Of a stretch of DNA of 64,000 nt, positions 38,962-48,065 are shown one piece after another. The translations under genes were made by a program, and so were the position numbers. The notes beneath the pieces are model-generated. The model was not told where the DNA came from, searched no databases, and was given only the letters and a program-made list of their open reading frames with translations. Each line of letters starts with the position of its first letter. The stretch's first letter is position 1. The stretch comes from Methylocapsa acidiphila B2 (GTDB taxonomy: Bacteria; Pseudomonadota; Alphaproteobacteria; Rhizobiales; Beijerinckiaceae), in NCBI RefSeq assembly GCF_000427445.1, contig NZ_KE386496.1, forward strand, positions 434,001 to 498,000, read 5' to 3'.

Positions 38962-39146
38962 CTTGGGCCTCTGCCGCTCAGAATGAAGAGTTCTGCTTTT
39001 ATGCCATGTTCATGCGCGCCGAGCAAGGGAAATGCCGCGCCTCGATGATCGGTCAGCGCCCCGCGCGGCGGCCGTTTCTCCCTTAAATTCAAAGCTATGC
39101 GGTTATTGCGCGGACAGCGCGGGTGTGGCTTGGAGGCCACGCTGGC

Positions 39147-39830
39147 TCAGGATCTGCCGGCGACCAAGAGCTCGGCGCCGGTGACGCCCGAAGCCTCGTC
39201 GGACAAAAGAAAAAGAATCGATTGCGCGATTTGATCCGGCGTCACCCATTTGCTGAAATCCGCCTTCGGCATGTCGCTGCGATTGCGCGGCGTGTCGATG
39301 ATCGTGGGCAATATGGCGTTCACCCGCACGCCGGCCTCCTTCAATTCGTCCGCGGCGCCTTCGGTCAGGCGCAGCACGCCGGCCTTGGAGGCGGCATAAG
39401 GCGCCATCCCCGCCTTGGCGTTCTTTGCCGGGGCAGCGGCGACATTGACGATCGCGCCGCGCGTTTCTCGCAGATAGGGCAGGGCCGCCGCCGTCGCCGT
39501 CGCGGCGGTCAGGAGGTTCATGCGAAACATCTCGGTCCAAATGCCGAGGTCGCCGCCCTCGAGCGTCTGCCAACGAAAGCCGCCGGCGATATTGGCGAGC
39601 CCATCGATATGGCCGAAGCGCGCGGAAACGGCGTCCAAAGCCTGCCGTGTCTGCGCCAGATCGGCGAGATCGACCCCGCCGATTTGCAACAGGCGATCAT
39701 GCTCGAGGGCCGAGTTCGCCTCGCCATGGCCGATGAGCGCGACGGAGGCCCCGGCGGCGAGGGCTGCGTCTCCCACGGCGCGCCCGAGCACGCCGAACCC
39801 ACCCGTCACGACAATGACCTTATCCTGCAT
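39147..39830 (-). CDS. SDR-family NAD(P)-dependent oxidoreductase
   Basis: A 227-residue short-chain dehydrogenase. The nucleotide-binding glycine motif is TGGFGVLG near residue 9, the NAG-like motif is NIAGG, and the active-site YxxxK is YAASK with upstream VNVAAAPAK in place of the usual catalytic Ser (the Ser position reads Ala). It also keeps the VRVNAILPTIIDTPRNR segment. The missing Ser may mean altered catalysis. Substrate unknown; single-gene unit. Confidence 0.9.
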   Translation of the reverse strand: MQDKVIVVTGGFGVLGRAVGDAALAAGASVALIGHGEANSALEHDRLLQIGGVDLADLAQTRQALDAVSARFGHIDGLANIAGGFRWQTLEGGDLGIWTEMFRMNLLTAATATAAALPYLRETRGAIVNVAAAPAKNAKAGMAPYAASKAGVLRLTEGAADELKEAGVRVNAILPTIIDTPRNRSDMPKADFSKWVTPDQIAQSILFLLSDEASGVTGAELLVAGRS

Positions 39831-40072
39831 CGGAGCTTACTCCCATCAAGAGCCATGGCGACAGCCGCCCCTTTCCGGGAAACGCGCAAATCTCAAAAGT
39901 GGACCATGGCGAAGGGAAAGCCCGCGCGTTTTTTTTGAAAGCCTCCCCGCGGGAAAGCGCCATTGCCAAACGCTCTTGAAAGCAGCAAGCTCGGCGCGAG
40001 CATTGAACGATACCAGTAGTCAATTGGCGCCGGTCCGCGCGGCCGCCTCCAAGGGAAGATCGAGGAGGGGAC

Positions 40073-40243
40073 GTGACCAATAGACATCATCATGGCGACG
40101 CGCCGACGCCGGCGGACCGGTCTGAGCGGCGCGTGCATCATTCGCCTTTGTTTTGGTTTGGAGCGGCGATGTTTCTGACCGCGATCTCAATCTATCTCTG
40201 GTCCGAGGACCTGTCCTGGCGCCCGCGCATCGAGGCGCGGTAA
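40073..40243 (+). CDS. Tiny membrane protein (56 aa), GTG start
   Basis: A GTG start at 40073 follows GAGGAGGGG at ideal spacing. The frame reads through 56 codons to TAA. The product has a His-rich N-terminus (TNRHHHGDAP), one hydrophobic helix (LFWFGAAMFLTAISIYLW) and a short tail (SEDLSWRPRIEAR). It is a plausible single-pass protein with the N-terminus in the cytoplasm. I do not recognise a named family. Confidence 0.6.
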   Translation: MTNRHHHGDAPTPADRSERRVHHSPLFWFGAAMFLTAISIYLWSEDLSWRPRIEAR

Positions 40244-40287
40244 GGCAAAGCCCAGAAACAAACCTCGCCCTAGAAGACGGATCCTGC

Positions 40288-40382
40288 GGACGCTCCTCAG
40301 GGCAAGGGGCTGGAGCTGGAAGCAAGGCGGCTCATGCGCCGTCTGATCCGCTGCCCAAAGCCCTTCTGCTGAGGAGGGCGCG
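40288..40382. repeat. Long imperfect hairpin A
   Basis: Left arm CTCCTCAGGGCAAGGGGCTGG (40293-) pairs imperfectly with CCCAAAGCCCTTCTGCTGAG (40354-) and following bases, around a loop of about 40 nt. The ends (CTCCTCAG / CTGAGGAG) match exactly. It lies 50 nt after the tiny membrane protein gene. Confidence 0.45.
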
Positions 40383-40480
40383 AAGCGCCCGTGTCGAAGC
40401 GCGAGAGCTTGCCTTGCAAGGCGCCGTCGCCGGCGCGGCGCGCGCGCATAAAAATTCGTTCATCGCATGGCGGCGGAAAA

Positions 40481-40567
40481 GCGCGTCTGGATTTTGAACT
40501 CAAGGATCATAGACCGCCTACGGCGGCGGCCCCTTGGGCCGTCCTTGACTTCAAAATCCAGACGCGC
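40481..40567. repeat. Long inverted repeat B (26 bp arms)
   Basis: Arm 40481-40506 (GCGCGTCTGGATTTTGAA then CTCAAGGA) and arm 40542-40567 are inverted copies with a single mismatch in 26, around a 35-nt loop. Weaker complementarity continues outward (GCGATGAA / TTCATCGC near 40460 and 40585). A hairpin this long is stronger than a usual terminator; it could be a MITE-like element, a structured RNA or a transcription end. Confidence 0.7.
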
Positions 40568-40785
40568 TCGGGTCAGCCGTGCGATGAATGGTGTGGTGTG
40601 GCCGGGGCGGCTCGCTCTGTTGCTGAGAAGTCAATCATTCTGCAACGTCATCACCAGATCCGGAAGTTGATCCCGACGAGAGCTTGATATGAAACCAGAC
40701 AGAAATCGAAAGGGCCGAGCAACTGACCACGTTGCTAACCTGTAAGTTTTAGTAAGGCGTCATTGGGGACATCGCGGATAGTGGT

Positions 40786-40998
40786 CTACTCTGAAGGATG
40801 CTCTTTGCACCATCGCTCGATTTCTTCGAGCGTCATTTTTTGTCCGCAATCGCTTTCGATGCGTAGGACGCGCTCTCGGTTGCGGATGTAGTCGCAGGCC
40901 AAGCGAAGTGCGTTCTCTTGAGTATCAAGTGCTCTCGAGTGTTGCTCTCGGCTAGTGCCCCATTCACCCGTAATCACGCGCCATGTTGCAGCTGCCAA
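40786..40998 (-). CDS. Small hypothetical protein (70 aa)
   Basis: Reads like a real acidic/basic helical protein (CDYIRNRERVLRIESDCG, then MTLEEIERWCKEHPSE). The only start in the frame is TTG 40998; upstream codons stay open to 41074 with coding-like residues (PYERGPLAEIEERE), so the true start could be non-standard or the gene could be joined by a frameshift to the frame ending at 41033. The base composition is visibly lower in GC than its surroundings. Function unknown. Confidence 0.45.
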   Translation of the reverse strand: MAAATWRVITGEWGTSREQHSRALDTQENALRLACDYIRNRERVLRIESDCGQKMTLEEIERWCKEHPSE

Positions 40999-41032
40999 TT
41001 CGCGTTCCTCAATCTCAGCTAGGGGACCACGC

Positions 41033-41329
41033 TCATATGGGCCAGCGGGCTTTCTCGAAGTCGTGCAGCAAAATTAGCGCGGCGAAATCATCGTCGAAGA
41101 AGGCGCATGAGTTTGTTCTTGGCTTCGTTCTTTCGCCATCGGGCGGTAGTTGCATTGCGCCACTTTCACCTGTAGCAGGGGCGTCTTTGCTTGCGCAGTC
41201 AAACATGAGGTTGACCGGTTCGATTGCGGTCAAGGACTTTCCTACGGCGCCGCAGATTGTCTCGTACGTAAAGAAGGTCTTCGATGGCGTTCTTGTGGTT
41301 TGGAAACGGCTCGGTCGCAATTCGTTCAA
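41033..41329 (-). CDS. Possible small protein, overlapping its upstream neighbour
   Basis: A 98-codon frame (or a shorter one starting further in) whose second half reads like protein (CAFFDDDFAALILLHDFEKA). The first ~40 codons overlap the next ORF in another frame, so the true start is unknown. It may be a separate small gene or the frameshifted middle of a decayed gene made of the three ORFs between 40786 and 41474. Function unknown. Confidence 0.35.
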   Translation of the reverse strand: MNELRPSRFQTTRTPSKTFFTYETICGAVGKSLTAIEPVNLMFDCASKDAPATGESGAMQLPPDGERTKPRTNSCAFFDDDFAALILLHDFEKARWPI

Positions 41330-41474
41330 TGTCGACTAACGCGTGTTTAGCGGCATCGTCACCATCTCTTGCTTGCTTCGTAAGCAAGCCGATCGCTTCG
41401 TCTAGACTTGCACGCAGTTGGGCGTTTTCCTGCCGAAGATCGAGTTCGTCGCTTGTTTCCGCAAGTATTTCCAT
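41199..41474 (-). CDS. Small coiled-coil hypothetical protein (91 aa)
   Basis: Starts ATG 41474 after AGAGGAAG. The first half is a heptad-like coiled coil (LDLRQENAQLRASLDEAIGL), the second is basic (LRRRRKVLDRNRTGQ). No family recognised. It leads a patch of overlapping minus-strand ORFs in lower-GC DNA. Confidence 0.5.
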   Translation of the reverse strand: MEILAETSDELDLRQENAQLRASLDEAIGLLTKQARDGDDAAKHALVDIERIATEPFPNHKNAIEDLLYVRDNLRRRRKVLDRNRTGQPHV

Positions 41475-41696
41475 CGGGAAACTTCCTCTGTGTTGTTACC
41501 CGCTCCCGTTGATCGCGCGTCACGTGCCGCGCTGCGGCAACGAAGCATCAATTGTCAGATATTACTGATATAGGACGCAGTCTCACTCATCCCAAGTCAA
41601 TTAGTGTATGTAGCTTTGTAAGCTTCCTGCCCACAGTCGGACAAAAATGCTTCACTTGAAGCAGTTCTATCCGATTAGGGAACTGCCGATCTAATC

Positions 41697-44600
41697 TCAA
41701 CTACACCCCGTAGTGCCGCCACACGTGTCACACTTCAAGCACGTCCCGTTGCGCACGAGCGTGAAATTCCCGCACTCCCCACAGGCCTCGCCGGTGTAGC
41801 CTTTCATCCGCGCTTGGCTGCGCTTTTCGGCGATGGCCGAGCGTTCGGCGGGCGTCGCCCAATCGAGTTGGCCGAGCTCGGCCTCGACTTCCATTTCCAG
41901 ATCATTCTTCAAGGCCGTGGCCGCTTGCGCCCCCGCCTGCGCGCCGCCTTGCACCAGCATCAGCTTGTCGGCCTTGTTGCGCACGAAGCCGCGCGAGACA
42001 AATTTGGCCGGACCGGTCGGCGCGCCCTGCGGCGGACGGCTTTGGTCCTCGCCCTTGCCGAGCACGTCATGGCCGATGTCGGACGGATCGATATGGGCGA
42101 GATCGTTGCGGCCGAGATAGGAGATCGCCAGCTCGCGGAACACATAGTCGAGGATCGAGGTCGCGTTCTTGATCGCGTCATTGCCTTGCACGAGACCAGC
42201 GGGCTCGAAGCGGGTGAAGGTGAAGGCGTCGACATATTCTTCGAGCGGCACGCCATATTGCAGGCCGACCGAGATCGCGATGGCGAAATTATTCATCAAG
42301 GAGCGGAAGGCCGCGCCTTCCTTGTGCATGTCGATGAAGATCTCGCCGAGGCGGCCGTCGACATATTCGCCGGTGCGCAAATAGACCTTGTGGCCGCCGA
42401 CAACAGCCTTTTGCGTGTAGCCCTTGCGACGATCGGGCAGGCGCTCGCGCTCGCGCGTGCGCTCAATCCGCTCGACGATGCGCTCGACGATTTTTTCGGC
42501 GACGGCGGCGGCGCGCGCCGGGGCGTTGGAGGCGACGAGCACCTCGACCGCTTCCTCGGCCTCCTCGTCGTCGTCCTGAATGAGCTGGCTCTGCAAGGGC
42601 TGCGAGAGCTTCGAGCCGTCGCGGTAGAGCGCATTGGCCTTGAGCCCGAGCCGCCAGGACAACAGATAGGCCGATTTGCAATCCTCGATCGAGGCGTCGT
42701 TGGGCATGTTGATCGTTTTGGAGATCGCGCCCGAGATGAAGGGCTGCGCCGCCGCCATCATGCGAATATGGCTCTCGACCGAAAGATAGCGCTTGCCCGT
42801 GCGCCCGCAGGGGCTCGCGCAATCGAACACAGCCTCATGCTCGGGCTTCAAGTAAGGCGCGCCTTCGAGCGTCATCGCGCCGCAGACGTGGATATTGGCC
42901 GCCTCGATCTCGGCGCGGGTGAAGCCCAGGAAGGCCAACAGATCGAAAGTCGGATCCTCCAGCTTGTCCGCCGGAACCTTCAACGCGTTGGTCAGAAATT
43001 CCGCGCCGAGCGTCCATTTGTTGAAGACGAATTTAATGTCGAAGGCGGTCTCGAGCTTATCCTCCAATTCGGCGAGCTTTTCCGGCGTGAAGCCCTTGCC
43101 GAGAAGGCTCGCGTGATTGACGAAAGGCGCCTGGCGCAGCGAGGCCGAGCCCACGGCATAGGTGATCATTTCGCCGATTTCGGCCTCGGGATAGCCCAGC
43201 GCGCGCAAGGCGTCGGGGACGGCGCGGTTGATGATCTTGAAATAGCCGCCGCCGGCGAGCTTCTTGAATTTCACCAGAGCGAAATCCGGCTCGATGCCGG
43301 TCGTGTCGCAATCCATGACGAGGCCGATCGTGCCGGTCGGCGCGACGACGCTCACTTGCGCATTGCGATAGCCGTGGCGCTCGCCCTCGTCCACCGCCCG
43401 CTCCCAGGCGGTTTTGGCGTGATCGCCGAGCGCCGCGAAAAGCGGAACATGTTGCAAGGAGGCGTGGTCGAGCGGGACAGGCGCGGTCGCGAGCGCCTCA
43501 TAGCCGAAGGCCTCGCCGAGCGCGGCGCGGCGATGGTTGCGCATCACGCGCAACATGGCGTCCGCATTGTCCTTATAGCAGTCGAAGGGGCCGAGCTCGC
43601 GCGCCATCTCGGCCGAGGTCGCATAGGCGACGCCGGTGAGGATCGCCGAAAAGGCGCCGCAAATCGCGCGGCCCGCGTCGCTGTCATAGGCGATGCCGGA
43701 GGACATCAGGAGCCCGCCCACATTGGCGTAGCCGAGCCCGAGCGTGCGGTAGTCGTAGGAGAGGCGCGCGATTTCCTTGGCCGGAAATTGCGCCATCATC
43801 ACAGAGATCTCGAGCACGACGGTCCATAGCCGCACGGCGTGCTCATAGGAGTCGACGTCGATCGCGCCTGTCGCAGGGTCGCGGAACTGAAGCAGGTTGA
43901 GCGAGGCTAAATTGCAGGCCGTGTCGTCCAAGAACATATATTCGGAGCAGGGGTTCGAGGCGACGATCGGCCCGGCGGCCGGGCAGGTGTGCCAATCGTT
44001 GATCGTCGTGTGATATTGCAGGCCGGGATCGGCCGAGGCCCAGGCGGCGTGGGCGATCTTCTCCCAGAGCTCGCGGGCCTTCATGACCTTATGCGCCTTG
44101 CCGTCGAGGCGGCGCGTCAGGGTCCAATCGGCGTCCTCTTCAACGGCGCGCAAAAAGGCGTCGTCGAGGCGCACGGTATTGTTCGAGTTCTGGCCCGAGA
44201 CAGTGAGATAGGCCTCCGAATCCCAATCGGTGGTGAAGGTCTCGAACTCGATATTCACATGGCCCTGGCGCGCGAGCTGGATGATCTTCTTGATCGTGGC
44301 GTCGGGAACGAAGGCGCGGCGCGCGAGCTTGATCTCCTTCTTCAGCGCTGGGTTCTTCTCCGGGTTGAAGCAATCATCGCCCGGCCCGTCGCAATTGACG
44401 CAGGCGCGGAGAATCGCCTTCATCGCCTTTTTCAGGGCCTTGGAGCCGGCGACGAGGGCGGCGACCTTCTGCTCCTCCCGCACCTTCCAATCGATGAAAT
44501 CCTCGACGTCCGGGTGGTCGGCGTCGACGATCACCATCTTGGCGGCGCGGCGCGTGGTGCCGCCGGATTTGATCGCGCCGGCGGCGCGATCGCCGATCTT

Positions 44601-45374
44601 CAGGAAGGACATGAGGCCGGAGGATTTGCCGCCGCCCGAAAGCTTCTCGTTCTCGCCGCGCAGCTTCGAGAAATTCGAGCCCGTGCCCGAGCCATATTTG
44701 AAGAGCCGGGCCTCGCGCACCCAAAGGTCCATGATCCCGCCGTCGTTCACGAGATCGTCGGCGACAGATTGGATGAAGCAGGCGTGCGGCTGGGGATGCT
44801 CATAGGCGGTCTTCGACTTCACGAGCTTCTTGGTCTCGTGGTCGACGTAATAATGGCCCTGGCTTGGGCCATCGATGCCATAGGCCCAATGCAGCCCGGT
44901 GTTGAACCATTGCGGCGAATTGGGCGCGGCGATCTGGCGCGCGAGCATGTAGCGCAATTCGTCAAAAAAGGCCTGGGCGTCGGCCTCGGCGTCGAAATAT
45001 TTGCCCTTCCAGCCCCAATAGGTCCAGGCGCCGGCGAGGCGATCGAAGACCTGTTTGGCCGAGGTCTCGCCCTTCTCGCGCTCGGCGCGCGGCAGAAGCG
45101 CGAGCGCCGCCTCGTCGGGCGCGCCGCGCCAGAGGAACGAGGGGGTAGCGTTTTCCTCGATTCGCTTGAGCCGGGCGGGGACCCCGGCCTTGCGGAAATA
45201 TTTTTGGGCGAGGACATCGGTCGCGACCTGGCTCCAGGCGGCCGGCACCTCGACGCCCTCCAGCGAGAAGACGATCGAGCCGTCCGGGTTGCGGATCTCG
45301 CTCTTGCCCAGGCGGAACTCGATCTCGGCATAGGGGGACTGATTGGGTTTGGTGTAGCGCCGCTCGATCCGCAT
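41697..45374 (-). CDS. nrdJ: Vitamin B12-dependent ribonucleotide reductase
   Basis: Class II ribonucleotide reductase; it uses adenosylcobalamin instead of an oxygen-made radical to reduce ribonucleotides. The 1225 residues match long NrdJ. Seen are [32 protein letters not shown], and the active-site [20 protein letters not shown]. The C-terminal zinc ribbon with the reducing cysteines is [19 protein letters not shown], and the last residues are TCGGTTGCS. It depends on cobalamin made through cobS/cobT, about 7 kb away. The start has GGGGACACGACC upstream, a weak site. It is divergent from the DUF429 gene. Confidence 0.97.
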   Translation of the reverse strand: MRIERRYTKPNQSPYAEIEFRLGKSEIRNPDGSIVFSLEGVEVPAAWSQVATDVLAQKYFRKAGVPARLKRIEENATPSFLWRGAPDEAALALLPRAEREKGETSAKQVFDRLAGAWTYWGWKGKYFDAEADAQAFFDELRYMLARQIAAPNSPQWFNTGLHWAYGIDGPSQGHYYVDHETKKLVKSKTAYEHPQPHACFIQSVADDLVNDGGIMDLWVREARLFKYGSGTGSNFSKLRGENEKLSGGGKSSGLMSFLKIGDRAAGAIKSGGTTRRAAKMVIVDADHPDVEDFIDWKVREEQKVAALVAGSKALKKAMKAILRACVNCDGPGDDCFNPEKNPALKKEIKLARRAFVPDATIKKIIQLARQGHVNIEFETFTTDWDSEAYLTVSGQNSNNTVRLDDAFLRAVEEDADWTLTRRLDGKAHKVMKARELWEKIAHAAWASADPGLQYHTTINDWHTCPAAGPIVASNPCSEYMFLDDTACNLASLNLLQFRDPATGAIDVDSYEHAVRLWTVVLEISVMMAQFPAKEIARLSYDYRTLGLGYANVGGLLMSSGIAYDSDAGRAICGAFSAILTGVAYATSAEMARELGPFDCYKDNADAMLRVMRNHRRAALGEAFGYEALATAPVPLDHASLQHVPLFAALGDHAKTAWERAVDEGERHGYRNAQVSVVAPTGTIGLVMDCDTTGIEPDFALVKFKKLAGGGYFKIINRAVPDALRALGYPEAEIGEMITYAVGSASLRQAPFVNHASLLGKGFTPEKLAELEDKLETAFDIKFVFNKWTLGAEFLTNALKVPADKLEDPTFDLLAFLGFTRAEIEAANIHVCGAMTLEGAPYLKPEHEAVFDCASPCGRTGKRYLSVESHIRMMAAAQPFISGAISKTINMPNDASIEDCKSAYLLSWRLGLKANALYRDGSKLSQPLQSQLIQDDDEEAEEAVEVLVASNAPARAAAVAEKIVERIVERIERTRERERLPDRRKGYTQKAVVGGHKVYLRTGEYVDGRLGEIFIDMHKEGAAFRSLMNNFAIAISVGLQYGVPLEEYVDAFTFTRFEPAGLVQGNDAIKNATSILDYVFRELAISYLGRNDLAHIDPSDIGHDVLGKGEDQSRPPQGAPTGPAKFVSRGFVRNKADKLMLVQGGAQAGAQAATALKNDLEMEVEAELGQLDWATPAERSAIAEKRSQARMKGYTGEACGECGNFTLVRNGTCLKCDTCGGTTGCS

Positions 45375-45529
45375 GGTCGTGTCCCCTGGAAATAATGCGA
45401 TCCGGCTCCGGCTCGGGCCGCGATCGCTGTTTCGAGTTGCACTTTGACTCGTAAGCGAGGTCCTCGGCTATCGTCGGAACGAAAATTGGGGCTCCGCCGG
45501 ACCTCTTGTCCACATCATAATCTAGCCTG

Positions 45530-45563
45530 TTGATAACTAGAGTCATCTATATATAGTGGCATA
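45530..45563 (+). promoter_or_regulatory. Putative leaderless promoter with NrdR-like box
   Basis: TTGATA (45530-45535), a 16-nt spacer and TATAGT (45552-45557) are a near-consensus sigma70-type promoter. The transcription start would fall six or seven bases later, on the ATG of the DUF429 gene (45564), giving a leaderless mRNA. The palindromic CATCTATATATAGTGG (45544-45559) overlaps the -10 and resembles an NrdR box, which could regulate the divergent nrdJ. Seen in sequence; both functions are inferred. Confidence 0.5.
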
Positions 45564-46331
45564 ATGGTAAATAATCTGGAAATTGCCGGTGATGGCGGAG
45601 CTGGTTCCATCATTGGCGTGGACGGCTGCAAAGGCGGCTGGATCGCAGTTTCTTTTGCGGCCGGAGATCTCGGCGCGGCGCAGGCCAAGGTTTTTAAATA
45701 TTTCAAGTGCTTGCTGAAAACCTTCGCGCCGGGGGCGACCATCGCCGTCGATATGCCGATCGGCTTGCCCGAGCGAACTGGGCGCGGCGGTCGGGCGGCA
45801 GACCGGGAGGCCAAGGTTTTTCTGATGAGCCGTGGCGCCTCGGTCTTTTCGGTTCCGTCGCGGCGGGCGGTTTTTACACAGGCTTATCCACAAGCTTGCG
45901 AAGTCGCGCGCGAGACGTCGGAAGGGCAGAAAGCGTTCTCAATACAGGCGTTTTCGATTTTTCCCCGGATTCGAGAGATCGACGGCCTGCTCCAGCAGGA
46001 CCACGCCCTGCGGGGTCAGGTGTTCGAGACTCATCCGGAGGTCTCCTTCGCCCTGATGAATGGCGGGACCCCGCTCGCGCCAAAAAAGATCAAGGGCCGC
46101 ATCAACAAAAGCGGCATGGAGCAGCGCAAGGCGCTTTTGGCGCGGCAGGGCTTCGCCCTGGATTTTCTGAAGGAAAAGCCCCCACGCAGCGCCGCGGAGG
46201 ACGATTTTTACGACGCCTGTGCTTGCGCCTGGAGCGGGGCGCGCATCTTGCGCGAGGGGGCGCGCGCTTTCCCGCCAGAGCCGGAGGCCGAGGTCGATGC
46301 GACGGGGCTCCGCGTGGCCATCTGGGGTTGA
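45564..46331 (+). CDS. DUF429-family predicted RNase H-like nuclease
   Basis: A 255-residue protein of the DUF429 family, which has an RNase H-like fold. The first strand GVDGCKGGWIAV carries the acidic residue, then AVDMPIGLPE a second, and DDFYDACACAWSGARIL a third near the C-terminus, consistent with a metal site. A function has not been proved for the family. The ATG has no ribosome site but follows a promoter directly. It is divergent from nrdJ and upstream of the NDUFA12 gene in the same direction. Confidence 0.88.
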   Translation: MVNNLEIAGDGGAGSIIGVDGCKGGWIAVSFAAGDLGAAQAKVFKYFKCLLKTFAPGATIAVDMPIGLPERTGRGGRAADREAKVFLMSRGASVFSVPSRRAVFTQAYPQACEVARETSEGQKAFSIQAFSIFPRIREIDGLLQQDHALRGQVFETHPEVSFALMNGGTPLAPKKIKGRINKSGMEQRKALLARQGFALDFLKEKPPRSAAEDDFYDACACAWSGARILREGARAFPPEPEAEVDATGLRVAIWG

Positions 46332-46476
46332 CCGGACCGCATGGGCGCAGTTGCTATTTCCGGCTGCAAATGCCAGACGAGACGAGATGCGCGCCAAGGC
46401 GCGCCGCGCGCGCCAAGAGCCGAATTACGCTTCGGGTTTCGCGCCTCGGGATCATCGGGAATTGGGTCGAAAGCGC

Positions 46477-46887
46477 ATGAAGCTCCTGAAACGGATTTTT
46501 TGGATTTTCACCTGGTGGAACAGCCAGACGCTGAACACCTGGGTCCATACAAGGCTCTATGGCAAGTTCGTCGGCAAGGACCAGTTCGGCAATCGCTATT
46601 ATCGCACGCGCAAGCCCGACGCCGCCCTCGGCTTCGAGCGGCGCTGGGTGATTTATGCGGGCGAGAGCGAAGGCTCCTTGACGCCGCCCGGCTGGTACGG
46701 TTGGCTCCATCATACGGTCGATGTTCCGCCGACGCAGGAAACTTACGCCCCGCGCGCCTGGGAATTGCCGCATCTGCCCAATTTGACCGGCACGCCCGAG
46801 GCTTGGCGGCCGCCGGGCTCGACCCTTCGCGCCAGCGCGCGGCCGAAGGCGACCGGCGATTACGACGCCTGGACGCCGGAGGGCTGA
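46477..46887 (+). CDS. NADH:ubiquinone oxidoreductase subunit NDUFA12-like
   Basis: A 136-residue accessory subunit of complex I, homologous to mitochondrial NDUFA12 (B17.2) and found in alphaproteobacteria. Signatures are TWWNSQTLNTWVHTRLYGK, VGKDQFGNRYYRTRK, FERRWVIYAGE and GWLHHTVDVPPT. The start ATG 46477 follows the DUF429 gene after 145 nt. The frame is open upstream, but the family begins at MKLLKRIFWIF. It is followed by DUF2155, an order seen in many alphaproteobacteria. Confidence 0.95.
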   Translation: MKLLKRIFWIFTWWNSQTLNTWVHTRLYGKFVGKDQFGNRYYRTRKPDAALGFERRWVIYAGESEGSLTPPGWYGWLHHTVDVPPTQETYAPRAWELPHLPNLTGTPEAWRPPGSTLRASARPKATGDYDAWTPEG

Positions 46888-47065
46888 TCTCGAGCGACGC
46901 CGGGGTTAGGGCGCCGCGCGGCGCAGCCCTATTCCGGGAGGCGGACGAGGGAGCCGCATTCCGGCCGGACTTTCATGCGCCTTATGGGAAGCGGCTCGGC
47001 GGGGGCGGGCCCGGCCGCAGAGGGTCCTCACCGATTCGAGGCTCAGATTGGCGGCTGGATTTGCC

Positions 47066-47755
47066 ATGACGGAATGTGCGATGCGAGGCTCTTTGGCGCG
47101 GTTGATCTATGCAGGCGGCGTCGCGCTTTCGATTTCGCTCGTCTCGAACGCGGCGCTGGCCGATAAGATCAAACATCCGATCGCGGTCTTCACCGGCCTC
47201 GACAAGATTACCGGTCGCATCATCGCCTTCGAGGTTGCGACCGACGAGACCGTGCAATTCGGCTCCCTGCAGATCACGGAGCGCGTCTGCTACACGCGGC
47301 CGGCGACCGAGACCCCTCAGACGACGACCTTCATCGAGGTCGACGAGGTCGACGCGGCCAACCAATATAAGCGGATCTTTTCCGGCTGGATGTTCGCCTC
47401 GAGCCCCGGCCTGCACGGCATCGAGCATCCGATCTATGACATTTGGCTGACCGGCTGCAAAGGCGGCGGCGAAACCGTGACTTCGCCGGAGACGAGCGAG
47501 GCGGAGCCCGCCGCGCCGCCTCCGCCGCCCGAAAACGCCAAGCCCCCGGCGCAGAAGCCGCAGCGGCAGCGTCGGGCGCAACCCGTCGACGATCAAGGGG
47601 CCGGCGCGCCGGGGCTCGACCGCGCCGCATCGACGCCGAGGCAAAATCGCGGACCGATCGAGGTCGGCCCGCCGCCGGGCCTCATTCCGCCGCCCGCGCG
47701 GGCCCAGCCGCAGGACCGCTCCTATCCGCCGGCGCCCGGAAACGGCGGGTTCTAG
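47066..47755 (+). CDS. DUF2155-family secreted protein
   Basis: A secreted protein of about 229 residues. The signal peptide is IYAGGVALSISLVSNAALA; the DUF2155 domain follows with HPIAVFTGLDKITGRIIAF, VQFGSLQITERVCYTRP, and FSGWMFASSPGLHGIEHP with YDIWLTGCK. The last ~100 residues are Pro-rich and low in complexity. Other starts are TTG 47048 and ATG 47081. It probably belongs with the NDUFA12 gene; the function is unproven. A hairpin follows 6 nt after the stop. Confidence 0.88.
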   Translation: MTECAMRGSLARLIYAGGVALSISLVSNAALADKIKHPIAVFTGLDKITGRIIAFEVATDETVQFGSLQITERVCYTRPATETPQTTTFIEVDEVDAANQYKRIFSGWMFASSPGLHGIEHPIYDIWLTGCKGGGETVTSPETSEAEPAAPPPPPENAKPPAQKPQRQRRAQPVDDQGAGAPGLDRAASTPRQNRGPIEVGPPPGLIPPPARAQPQDRSYPPAPGNGGF

Positions 47756-47761
47756 ATCGCG

Positions 47762-47792
47762 ATGATTTCGGATCGCAGCGATCCGAAATCAT
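47762..47792 (+). terminator. Hairpin, ATGATTTCGGATCGC type
   Basis: A 15-bp perfect inverted repeat: ATGATTTCGGATCGC, one base, GCGATCCGAAATCAT. The real loop will use a few stem bases. It follows the DUF2155 stop by 6 nt. It is related to the hairpin at 35321-35350 (shared ATG-TTT-GGAT pattern in both arms). Confidence 0.65.
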
Positions 47793-48065
47793 GAACGTGG
47801 TCGGCGCTCCTCGGGCGGGTTCTCATCATTGAGCGCCGAATTGGCTGGAGCTCTCTCTAACAGAAGCTCGCTCCAAAAGCCCTGACGCCGTTCAGAATGG
47901 CGCGCGCCGATCCGCGCGGGTCCATTTCGGCGCGCCGATTCTTACCGAAGTTTCATCCCGCCGAAATGGCGAAGTAAGCTCTGCTCCCCCATCTTAGGAC
48001 GGTCAGCGCGGCGTCGCCGCCGCAGCTTTGCCAGCGCAGGACTTACTTCAAGGAGATTGCAAGCA

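Noticed and set aside
40293-40376. Hairpin A as a classical Rho-independent terminator
   Set aside because: The loop is about 40 nt and there is no T tract after it, so it was listed as a repeat instead.
41814-43829. A 671-codon frame antisense to nrdJ
   Set aside because: Shadow of nrdJ; it shows no domain and no start signal. The same holds for the 468-codon frame at 43989-45395.
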